64,000 nt of DNA from the NCBI RefSeq assembly GCF_027943255.1, contig NC_072894.1, positions 54,191,601 through 54,255,600 of the forward strand. The letters are read 5' to 3'. The notes under the pieces are model-generated. The model saw nothing but the letters and a program-made list of their open reading frames with translations. It was not told the DNA's origin and made no database searches. This document shows, piece after piece, positions 30,403 to 40,544 of this stretch. Position 1 is the stretch's first letter. Every line of letters starts with the position of its first letter. Position numbers and translations under genes: made by a program. The stretch is from Anastrepha obliqua (Eukaryota > Arthropoda > Insecta > Diptera > Tephritidae).

Positions 30403-30604
30403 AATTATTGTTACTTTCATCCTGAATAACACAAAGTTTTTGTTTGTTTTTTAATACTTAATGTAAATTATCTCTAAATTATCTAAAATAGTCTTATAAG
30501 TATGAATCTCGAGCCGAAGGCCTTAGTAGCCAGAGTTCTTGTAAATTTTAGTGTATTGGTTATTTATAACTATTACTCTTACATATAAATAAAATAAAAT
30601 AAAA

Positions 30605-31283
30605 TAAAATCGTGAAAAAGGCTTCACGATTCACCAGCCTATTTTTGTATTGTTGGCCGCTTCTTTATTGATCGCAGTCAGAGAAAGGAATGATTAAACT
30701 CATTTACTGCGTAAATCAAATGTAAGGTAATTTCATGTGCTAATTAGAATTCAGATGAATTGCTGGTAACAAGTTGTGGCTGCCGACACCTACATCAACG
30801 CCGACAACACCAACATCAAAATCCGAAATCCGAAAAAAACTACTAGTATGTTGTTATGTATCCATAAGTCATATTAACAATGCCAACGTCAATGCTATTG
30901 GTAGAGACAGTGTATGAGTATATACCTATACCTACAAATATCCCAATGTAGCCTATTAAAAGTTTCAGATAATAAAGTTTAAGCGAAAGAAGGTGAAAAG
31001 CGAAACAGCGACTCCCTGCACTTTGCTTTATTTGTTCGCGTATTTGAAGAAGCACCACGACACGTCGTTGAGCATTAAAACTCTGATGATACACAAATGA
31101 ATAGATAGATGAAAGGATGTGCATTTATGTACATTTGTACTCGTAAATACGGATGGATGGATGGAGGTCGCTTGCGCATCTGAAGTACAAACACATATAC
31201 ACATCTGTGGGTGTACCCATAAATATGTATATGCAAACGCCATACATTTATACATACTTTTGTCTGCTACTACGAGTTGTGGA
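30605..31283. other. Unrecognised left part of the unit, copy 2 (after I-type insertion)
   Basis: Matches about 323-999 of copy 1. No recognisable gene; see the copy 1 entry. Confidence 0.6.
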
Positions 31284-31582
31284 GATAACGGACCTCATTT
31301 TCCGGTATCAAAAAGTTGTTTATCATAGCCGTCGCCATTCACTGTTACATTGGCGCCAGACTCGTCTTTGAAGAAAAATGATGGCTGTTCTTGAATGACT
31401 TCGGGTTGATCTCCAGCCCAAATCTGACAATTTTGACCAATTGACCATTAAACCAAAAATTTGCCTCATCACTGTACATCATAAGTTGGCCCGAGCAGGC
31501 GATCAAGACTTTGCACAGAGCGTCGATTTTCGTATTACTTTTGTACGATTTATAAACGTTGTTGAAACGTAAGTCTTGCCAT
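31284..31582 (-). pseudogene. DUF4817-type transposase remnant, copy 2
   Basis: Copy of 1000-1298 with the same stops and the same missing blocks, so it was already dead when the unit duplicated. Confidence 0.7.
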
Positions 31583-32160
31583 GATGAAATTTCAATGAAT
31601 ACTAAAAAAAATTATGTATTTAGTGTGACAGTAGTCACGCGTGATCTGCTGAAACCCCCTATCGGAAAAAGTACCTCCAATCAGGTCATCCTTTATTATG
31701 TGTTATTTAATGTTATTGTTAGCTTTGAATATACAAATTTTTAATCATTTAAAAAAAATGCAATCTTAAATAAAGTAGCAGAAATATTACCTCAAATAAT
31801 GCTGACGCAATCAATGGAATAAACCTTGAGCACATTTTATTCACTTGAGATTTAAATATTTGAAGAACATTTAGTAAGTCTAGCACAGAAATCAGATTAT
31901 ACCAAGTAGTGCCTAAAAACTGAAACTAAGTTTGAAGAAATCGAAAAAGCTATAGAACAGAAGGTGAATTTCTCACTTGAATTACTGACTGGGAATTCAT
32001 AAAAAAAAATACCATTCTAACGGTTAGACGCGATAGAAGTGAAACCTTCCGTAAAACAAACTGAGAGAGAATGAGACGAAAGCAGCATTAGGAGCGGGAT
32101 AATTATAGGTTCATTATAATATTGCTATAAAGTTCATATTTTATTTTCTTCATTTTATTA

Positions 32161-32710
32161 TTATTCATCCTCAATGTTTTCAATTTCAATGATACGAGTA
32201 GCTTATGATAGCTAAAATATGATACAAATGCTTTGGTTTCGATGTTGTCAACATATCTTTGAAATACCGCGTCAATTGTTGTTTTTGATCGTGTTGTCGA
32301 TTCAGTGCGATTGTTACACATTTTTAAATTTAATGTTGTATTGAGAAAGTCAATTAAAGGAACCGCTGTGTCCAATGCAAAATTTACGTTAAAATCGCCA
32401 CTTAAAATCATTGGAACTTTATCGGAATCTTTTCTAAGTATCCGCGATACTTCGGGTGTATACTTTATTAAATTTTCGCGAATGAATTCCGTGATGCTAT
32501 TTATTGATTGATTCGGTGAAATATAAATTGCCACAATTAAAACTGTTTTTCCATTGCTCAATCTGGTTTCGCATGCACATGTTTCTCCCACTTTAGAAAG
32601 CTGAACAGACAGTGATTCTAGTTGCTGTGCATTCAGATCTATCTGTGGAGTTACAGTACGAGCACCGTCATTTTGATTGTGGTATATTGCAACACCGCCT
32701 GCAATTGCGG
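32161..32710 (-). pseudogene. EEP-domain fragment, copy 2
   Basis: Copy of 1877-2430 (GDFNVNF, TTIDAVF, SYFSYHKLL). A 4-base deletion near 32190 shifts the C-terminal end relative to copy 1. Confidence 0.65.
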
Positions 32711-32919
32711 TAAATATTTAAAAATGAAAATATTTACGAATATAAAAATACGGACGCAATACAGCACACGCGGTTGCTATTATGAGCGTCGTAACGTAAG
32801 TTTTCACTTCAAAAATCGCTTTCAATAGCAGAAAGATGTGGTGCTATCAACACGCGAAATTGGTAAATGGCATTGAAAAATTGAGATATTGATAGGAGAT
32901 ACACTATATATTCGGACTT

Positions 32920-33427
32920 ACGAGCATTAGATCGAGAATTCTATAAAACTTGTTCACAAAATAATTTATCTGGAGTTGAGAGTTAAAATATTATCCACCC
33001 TATAAAATTCATGCTCAGCTGTAGTATTCGACCCAAGTCGGAGAAACCAACTTACCATTTAGTATTTGGGAGATTAACATCACCGAAAACACGCAGATGA
33101 TTGGAAGCTAACTTATCGTTATGTTATATATGTGCTTTATAGTTATCACAAATACAACTAGGAGAAATGTATGTAGCAATTAGATATAGAGAGTCCTATG
33201 CACCTTTTAAGCAAATACAGAAATAATCCAAAATGATGTAGGCACATGGAGAGTTATTTGAAATGCCCTTAATTTGATTTGAAGAACTTTGGTTACAAAA
33301 ATCAGAATTTAGCCAAATTTCAACAATAACAGAGACGTCAAACTCTAAATGAGCGCTGAGGGGGCGAATAGTCTCCGACTTGGTGCGAATACCTTCCATA
33401 TTTTGGAAATAATCCCTTAGTACTTAA
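32920..33427 (-). pseudogene. Non-LTR endonuclease fragment, copy 2
   Basis: Copy of 2640-3147, including NMEGIRTKSETI and VIVEIWLNSDF, next to the poly(T) run at 33428. Confidence 0.6.
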
Positions 33428-33621
33428 TTTTTTTTTTTTTATTTCCTACATTAATCATACATATATCTTACTGACAACTAGTAGATCTTTTAACAATTTG
33501 TTAGGAAAATTATTAAATATATTTCATCATGGCCAGTGCCAAGACGAATACAGCGATTACATTTTAGGACAGCAATTACATTTTATACAGAACAGTTATT
33601 TTAGCATACGAGAATTCATAT

Positions 33622-35982
33622 TTAATTTAATAGGTCAATTGGTCGGTTTCTCTTCAGACTTCGTAAAGTTCTTATTTCAAGTTGTGAGAGTGTATTGACT
33701 TCTTTGTTTTTGTGCTGGTTTATTTCGTTAAAATATCTTGTGGATATCGCTTTTATTTCTTCGTCGATTAATGGTATATTGAACGTTGTATGGATGACAT
33801 CATTTTTGGTGTACCTGTCGGACATTGTTATTATACGTAAGATTTTTGATTGTTGTCGTTGTATTGTGTTTATGTGAGTTCTTTTTGCAGTTCCCCACAC
33901 TTGAAGTCCGTACGTCCAGATTGGTTTAATGACCTTGTTTAATGGCCTTGTATACTAAAAGTTTGTTGGAAATACTGAGCTTAGAATTTCTACTTACTAG
34001 CCAATGCAATTGTCGAAATTTTTCCTTTATTTGTTTTATTTTCTTTTTGATGTGATCTTTCCAAGTTAATTTTGAGTCCAGATGGATTCCAAGATATTTT
34101 GCAGATGTTTCAATTAGTATATTTTTATTGTTGAGCTTAATCGGCATAGCAGCAACCTTTGTTCTTGTCGTAAATATTACTTCTACAGATTTATCCTCAT
34201 TTACTTATAAACTCCATTTGTCAAACCACTTCTTTACATTGTTGGTGTACATCTGTAATTTTGTTGTTGCGGTTGAGAGGTTTTTGTCAAATGGCAATAA
34301 AAATTGTCGTCTGCTAATGTTGCTATAGTTGAATTAGTTTCGTCTGGGAGTGGTATGTCAGAGGTAAATAAGACATATAGCAGTGGTTGTAGAACGCTGC
34401 CTTGAGGAACTCCTGCTTTTATTGGATGAATATGTGAGTATTTGTCATTGTATTTAATGTAAAAGCATCGATCAGTAAGGTAGCTCTTGATAATTAAATA
34501 ATAGTCCAGTGGTAATATTGTCTTAATTTTATGCAAGAGGCCTTTGTGCCAAACTTTGTCAAAAGCTTTTGCGACGTCTAAAAACACAGCAACGCAGTAT
34601 CGTTTATTTTCCATGCCTGAAATTATTTTTTGTGTAACTAGATGTTTTTGTTGAATAGTTGAATGCTTTTTTCGAAAACCGAATTGATGATCTGGAATGA
34701 TGTTTTTCGTGTCAAGTATTGGGGTAATTCTGTCATGTAAAGGTTTTTCTGCAATTTTAGATATAGTCGGAAGTAGGCTTATAGGTCGATATGAAGTTAA
34801 GTGTGAGCAGTTGGGTTTTTACCCGGTTTTGGTAGCGCAATGATTTCTGCGACTTTCCATACTTTTAGGTACTTTAAGTATTGTAAGCGAAACATTGCAT
34901 TAAATACGTTTCTAAGAAATATGTAGCCTCAATTGGTAGCTCCGTAAGTGCTTTGCGTGTCAGCATAACATATCCAGGTGCTTTTTTATGTTTAATTCAC
35001 TTCTTGCGCGCTTGTTTTCCTTATTTTTCTGATGGCATCAGTATTAACATTACCAATCGTGTCAATTTGTTTATGTTCATCGTTCGATAGGACATTTTCA
35101 AAATAATTTCCCAATGTCGCTGATTTTTCATCATTTGTAAAAGCCCATGTGTTGTCATCTTTTCTTAGTGGGGTTTGATGCTTTATCTGGTTTTTAAGTT
35201 TTTTTGTACATTTCCACAAGGAATTATTTGTGGCATGTGTAGGAGTTAAATTTTTTAGATATTTTTCAATTTCCTTATTTTTTATGTCACATAAACAATC
35301 CTTCAAACTTTTTGTGGCTAAGTTTAACCTCTGTTTGTCTGCAGGAGATCTGGTTGCTTGACATCTTTTTCTCAATTTTCTTTTTTCCTTGATTTGCTTC
35401 TTAATAGAAATGTCATTTGAAATGTTTTGTGCGCTATATTTTTGCTGCGGTGTAAATCTGAATCCTGCGTCAAGAACTATGTCATTAAAATATATGATGC
35501 TACGCTCAATGTCAAGTTGTGTTTTCAAAGGTGTACTTAGAATGAGTTGTTGGGAGATGTGGTTTCGATACTCATCCCAGTCAGTCCTGTTTGTAAATAT
35601 TTGGAGTGTTGTCCCTATAGGGTCAATTTTTGATGTGTAGTTAAATATTATCGGCGAGTGGTCAGATGATAGTTCATAACTTGGTTTAAGCTTCAGCTGG
35701 TTTTGGTTAATATTTTTTGTTATTCAGAAGTCAATTAAATCTGTATTTTTTTTAACATCCGTAGACCAGTAAGTTGGTTCACCCGTACTTATAAATTTGC
35801 AATTTTTTTATGGATTGCGTTAATTAAATATATACCTTTTTTATTAGTCAACCTTCAAACCCAGTCTATATGCTTTGCCTTTAAGTCTCCTCCAGCAATG
35901 AATATGTTGTCTAATCTATTAAAGAAATCATCATATTGATCCGTCTTTATCAAGTGTCGTGGTGGACAATAGATATTGATGT
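33622..35982 (-). pseudogene. Jockey-type ORF2, copy 2, broken
   Basis: Same order as copy 1: endonuclease C-terminus, linker (34992-35528), RT core with DVAKAFDKVWHKGLL and AGVPQGSVLQPLLYVLF (34234-34614), thumb (33926-34147) and end (33622-33900). It shares with copy 1 a small insertion near 33935-33950 and a deletion near 34310 that break the frame; copy 3 lacks both. Confidence 0.8.
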
Positions 35983-36725
35983 GGGTTCATTGTTGTCAAC
36001 AATTTGTATAGACGTTCAGGGCCGTAGAGAGCATATCCGGGACCGTTGTCTTTGTTATTAGTGTTTGTTTCCAGTTCAATAAAAAATAGTGGTAATGGTT
36101 TTTTTGTTGTTCTTTGAGTTATATTAAATATATTTATGACTTTATGACCTTTTTCTCTTAATTCACTATTTATTTCTTCTTGGTCCACAGAAAGATGCAT
36201 GTTGCGTAATACTACTTTCAACCCCCTCTAATTTTTTGGCTTGAAAGTATGCCGTTTTGTTCCTTTTTTTTGATTTTTTAGCATTTGATGTATTTGAGTG
36301 TATGTTCCAAGGTCATTTGCTTGAACTCGTACTTCATTATTTCTTAGGATTTTTAGGACAAAATTGCTATTTTCTATTGCACTTAAAGCATTTTTTTATG
36401 TCTTGATGCACTCCACACCTTGCACATATATTGGTGGTGGATTATTATTAAATGTATTTTTTTCGCTATTTAAATTTTGAGCATAAGTAACTGTGTTCTG
36501 CGCACTGTTCGCTTGTGTATTTGTTTCGTTGTTTTCATTTTCGTCATCAATAGCAAGAGATGCAAATTTATTTGTGGACTTTGTATCGCCGCTTAGCCAG
36601 TAGTTTGGTAATTTGCTTTGGCTCAAGTTCGTTGTTGTTTTTCGTTTTTTATTGGTGGTTGACAAAGTTGAGGACTTTATGGGTGAGCATGGTTCAATTA
36701 TTAAAGGTTTGCTCACTTGTGACAT
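35983..36725 (-). pseudogene. Jockey-type ORF1, copy 2, truncated by deletion into ORF2
   Basis: ATG at 36725, then SKPLIIEPCSPIKSS and a low-complexity region to a stop at 36396. The PRE_C2HC-like region (KVVLRNMHLSVDQEEI, KPLPLFFIELE) follows at 35931-36221 in another frame. No zinc knuckles remain. Confidence 0.65.
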
Positions 36726-36843
36726 TAGAATTTTGACATTCCCTTACAAAAGGTTGCATTTAAGAAGGGTGAGAAAGGGGAAAAAATTAAATCCCTCTTG
36801 ATGACAATGGTAGCAAAAACGTACTTTTTTATTTAAATGGAAG

Positions 36844-38021
36844 TAAGCTGCAAACGATTTAAAACATAGGTTAGGTTAGCCTGGTTGGCAATAAGCCACG
36901 CATAGACCTTTTGGTCCCTGCGATACCAGATGGAGACCGACCTCTATGAATACCTAAAGTAGACATCATGTAGGATGTCAGCGCTTTTGGCGAATCTAAG
37001 TAGGGCTGGGAGCTCCGCTTTTGAGACGTCTTGCAGCCCCTCAAACAGTGGGGCTCCCAGGCATCTTAGTCGCGTTTTTGGTAATGCCCGACAAACGCAC
37101 AGAAGGTGTTCTAAAGTCTCCTCAACATCCTCTCTGCATTTTCTGCATTTGTCCGTGTTAGCAATCCCTATCTTGTACGCATGTGCAGCTAATAGATTGT
37201 GACCTGTTAACATACCTATGATAGTTCTGCTTTCCTTTCGCGAGAGCGTAAGTACGAATTGAGTTAGTTTTCTGTCGTTAGTTCTACACATAACGTTTGC
37301 TGTTTTGCATGTGGCCAGGTTAGTCCACCTAGCTTCCACTTGCCTTTTCATGTGGTCGTCCATTTCATTGTATATTGTGTTTAGCGGTTTTGGTATGTCG
37401 TTCTCTTGTTCAAATGGTAGTTTCACAGCACTTTTTGCTATCTCATCTACTATTTCGTTCCCCATAATGCCTTTGTGACCAGGTACCCAGTAGATATGCA
37501 GCCTACTGTTTCCGGCTAGCCTTTCTATGGCCTCTCTGCTCCGTCGAACATTTTGTGACTTAATACAATATGAGCTTATTGCTCTTATTGCTGCTTGACT
37601 ATCCACGTATATATTAATTGTTGAGTTCTTTCTTGTTCTAGTGTAGGCTAGCTCCGCGGCCTTCCCCACAGCAAAAACTTCCGCTTGGAAAATACTGCTA
37701 TGGTCTGGCAGCTTGATAGGCTGCCTTATTCCTAGTTTTGAGCAGTAAATACCCGCTCCCACTCCGTCTGGAGTTTTCGAGCCGTTTGTATAGATGTGAA
37801 AGGTTCTATGGCCAGGCTTCATGCCTTTGTGCCATCCCTCCTCTTCAATTGTAGTGCGAAACCTTCTCTTCCAATTAAAGTACGGAGTCATGTAGTCCGT
37901 GCCACCTGAGCTCCACTTTCCTATTAAGCTGTGACCGAAGGTTCTGCAGGTGATACCCCCGCAGCCATTAGCCTCCTCGCGGATTTCGCTGCCAGGTTTT
38001 CCGCCATGAGGTCAATAGGTA
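36844..38021 (-). mobile_element. LOA-type fragment, 3' part, copy 2
   Basis: Copy of 6389-7564, ending at the GGTA flank of the gypsy element. Its RT half is at 46866-47520. Confidence 0.8.
36944..37891 (-). CDS. LOA-type RNase H and C-terminal region, open frame, copy 2
   Basis: 315 codons open from an internal ATG: YTNGSKTPDGVGAG (first catalytic Asp replaced in context by N-G as YTNGS), FQAEVFAVGKAAELA (Glu), YVDSQAAIRAIS (Asp), YWVPGHKGIMGNEIVDEIA (His/Asp), then GMLTGHNLLAAHAYKIG and CRKCREDVEETLEHLLC. The first motif is usually T-D-G-S; here N stands for D, which would impair catalysis. It is only the tail of a larger ORF2 cut by the gypsy insertion, so not a gene in its own right. 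Confidence 0.75.
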   Translation of the reverse strand: MTPYFNWKRRFRTTIEEEGWHKGMKPGHRTFHIYTNGSKTPDGVGAGIYCSKLGIRQPIKLPDHSSIFQAEVFAVGKAAELAYTRTRKNSTINIYVDSQAAIRAISSYCIKSQNVRRSREAIERLAGNSRLHIYWVPGHKGIMGNEIVDEIAKSAVKLPFEQENDIPKPLNTIYNEMDDHMKRQVEARWTNLATCKTANVMCRTNDRKLTQFVLTLSRKESRTIIGMLTGHNLLAAHAYKIGIANTDKCRKCREDVEETLEHLLCVCRALPKTRLRCLGAPLFEGLQDVSKAELPALLRFAKSADILHDVYFRYS

Positions 38022-38468
38022 AGTTAATAATTAAAATATTCACCTTCATAAAGTTCAATACCCCTGGTCGCAATTCAATTGCTGACACAAGTTTTTCATT
38101 TTAATAAATTTCAATACTTCTTGTCGCAATTCAATTGCTGACACAACAATTGCTGACACAGTTCCGCTCCCTCCAAATTTAATTATTTTATTAACCCAAA
38201 GTGCTGACGACCTAAAATAAGCTCACGTTGCATTCAACGTGATGATTGCTGCTTGATAGGTTAATATAAAGTAGATAGTAAATAACAATGTAATAATTAG
38301 TATTAATAATAAAGTCCGATCAAGAAGACGTAGTCTTCCGGCAAATAATAATTTATTAATAAAAGATATAGTGGACATAGTCCACTCTTTTTGAATAAAA
38401 TAAAGATATAGAGGACATAGTCCTCTCTTTTTTTAAAATAAATAAAATTAACAAGTATTTTATTAATT
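38022..38468 (+). repeat. 5' LTR of gypsy-type element 1, copy 2
   Basis: 447 bp; keeps the 15 bp third GCTGACACA repeat absent from the 5' LTR of copy 1, and has the short TATA run. Hairpins at about 38324-38338, 38370-38386 and 38410-38426. Confidence 0.93.
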
Positions 38469-38754
38469 GGCGCCCGAGCAGCCTGGTATAAAAAATATAC
38501 CACGGAACCAAAGCCTGTACGCGTCCCGTTCGTTTGGTGTATTGCAAATGAATCCTTAGTAGTGACAAACAAAACGGAAAAAATTCATGCAGTCGGAACG
38601 GTTTTAAACTAAGTAAATTTAGTGATAATAAAAAAAAAAAAAAAAATCATCATAAAGTTTTAAATAAAACGCGTTATTTGGTGTGAAGAATAGAACTATT
38701 CAATATAAACGCAGTGCGTTCTAATCTAAATAAACAATTGAAAAATCAACTTAA

Positions 38755-38890
38755 AAAAACAACAATACCAACAACAACACCAAGGACAACAATACCAACA
38801 ACAACAGCAAGGACAACAAAACCAACAACAACACCAAGGACAACAACAACAACACCAAGAACTACACCAAAAACAACAACACCAACAACC
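38755..38890 (+). repeat. CAA-rich leader tract, copy 2
   Basis: Same low-complexity leader as 8274-8412, in a different frame context (it could be read as Thr-Pro repeats), followed by GTAAGT at 38938-38943. Confidence 0.7.
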
Positions 38891-39078
38891 AGCTGCAGCA
38901 CAACATCAATAATGTCATCGGCAGTTCTAATCATTGTGTAAGTTAAAATATATTAATTTTTTATTTTTAAGAAATATTATAAGGAAAAATAATCTTACCT
39001 TAGTAAAAAATAAATAAAAATATAGTAAAAAGAAAGAAAAACAATTTTTTTCCCAACAAAGAATTTTTTTAAAATACT

Positions 39079-40503
39079 ATGGCTAATCCTAACAACATAA
39101 TAAGACCACCTATCCTTAATAATCCTAGCCCCGACCCAATATCAAACCCATCAGTAAGGCCACAAAGTTTTCAAATAAATGCCGAATTAGAAAATAGGAT
39201 AGCTTCCATTTGTGCACAACAGTGTAGGAGTATTGTGCAGTCTATAATAAACCCCAACGCGGACATAAATTACGGAAATGACCAAACCATAGAGGAAAGA
39301 TATAGGGAAAACTTTAACGACTTGGACAAAATTCCAGACATAGTAAGAAGTTTGAGAGAATTTTCTGGAAACCCATCCGAATTTAACTCCTGGAAAAAAA
39401 GTGTCGATAGGGTATTACAAATCTACAACTCAATGAGGGGAACTCCAAAATTCTATGGAATCCTAAGCGTAATTAGAAATAAAATAGTAGGGAATGCAGA
39501 TATTGCATTAGAATCGTACAATACACCTCTGGACTGGAATAGTATAGTAAGATGTTTGACCCTACATTACGCCGATAAACGTGACTTAGGTACACTGGAG
39601 TACCAAATGACCTCACTTATCCAGGGAAGAAATAGTATTCAAATTTTTTATCACCAAGTCTACTCGCATCTATCCTTGATCCTAAACAAAATTGGTTGCA
39701 TGGAAATGGGACAAGAGTCTTTGCGACTTTTGACTCAAACATATCGAGACAAAGCTCTCGATACTTTTATAAGAGGCTTAAACGGAGATCTACCGAGACT
39801 CCTAGGTATTCGTGAACCTTCAGATCTTCCACAAGCACTACATCTTTGCTTGAAGTGAGAAAACCAACATTATAGGTCAGAATACGCGAATAAACACCAA
39901 AACCACAAACATCGTCAACAACCACCACTTCCTTCAACGCGTAACTTGAACACGCAAAATTATAACAGACCATTTTACCCGGAATTAACGTTTCAACACC
40001 CTACCAAATATAGTACCCCTATGAACAGTATGCAACAAAATACATTTAAAAATCAACCGCTTTTCCCTCACCATAACCCCCAACCTGCGTTCCAACCGCA
40101 TCACCAAATGCGACAACAATTCCAGTTTCAACCAACAAGACCGACAGCACCTAAACCCCAACGATCTGAACCAATAGAGGTTGATCAGTCGATACAAACA
40201 AGAAATATTAACTACCAAAACAGACCCCGTCAAATGATACAACTGCAAGGCAAAAGACCTGCATCAATGAATCACGTCCCACCACCATTTAAACAACAAC
40301 GAAATTTTCACGTACAAACTAAACAGCAAAATTTTGACATTTCAATAGAATCTGAAGAATTTCAACCCGAAAATTACGAAGACAACTACTACCAGCAACT
40401 GCAAAACGAAGATATTGAAAACTACGTTGAATCCTTAGATCAACAGGATCAACAATATGGAATACCTACCCTAGATCTGACTGATATTCATTTTTTAGGC
40501 TGA
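39079..40503 (+). pseudogene. gag: Gypsy-type element 1 gag, copy 2, with one in-frame TGA
   Basis: The frame runs from ATG 39079 to the stop at 40501-40503 with one TGA at 39856-39858; both halves are in the same frame. The first part holds the capsid-like region (SLREFSGNPSEFNSW, LHYADKRDLGTLEYQ), the second a Gln/Asn/Pro-rich nucleocapsid-like tail without CCHC motif. The end overlaps the -1 frameshift site. The TGA also occurs in copy 1, so it predates the duplication; it is either an inactivating mutation or, less likely, read through. Confidence 0.9.
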
Positions 40504-40544
40504 CGTATTCTTCGCTTCCATATTTCGAATGTAAGGCGAAGAAT
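40491..40544 (+). promoter_or_regulatory. -1 ribosomal frameshift signal, copy 2
   Basis: T TTT TTA at 40491-40497 in the gag frame, nine-base spacer, then stem ATTCTTCGC (40507-40515) and GCGAAGAAT (40536-40544). The protease GAC of LIDTGS is in frame -1 to gag. Confidence 0.85.

Larger units (their letters stand above)
25180..30604 (+). mobile_element. I-type non-LTR retrotransposon, apparently full length
   Basis: 5425 bp starting CAGTCATCGACTGCC and ending in an (AAATA/TAAAA) repeat tail, flanked by a 12 bp duplication. Both ORFs are open. The RNase H domain in ORF2, three Cys-His motifs in ORF1 and a simple-repeat tail instead of poly(A) point to the I group. Absence from copies 1 and 3 and lack of damage suggest a young, possibly mobile copy. 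Confidence 0.93.
33428..36843 (-). mobile_element. Jockey-type non-LTR retrotransposon, internally deleted, copy 2
   Basis: Poly(T) at 33428-33440 marks the 3' end. It extends about 155 bp further at the 5' side than copy 1 and so keeps the ORF1 start (36725). The ORF1/ORF2 junction deletion at about 35983 is shared with copy 1. Confidence 0.8.
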
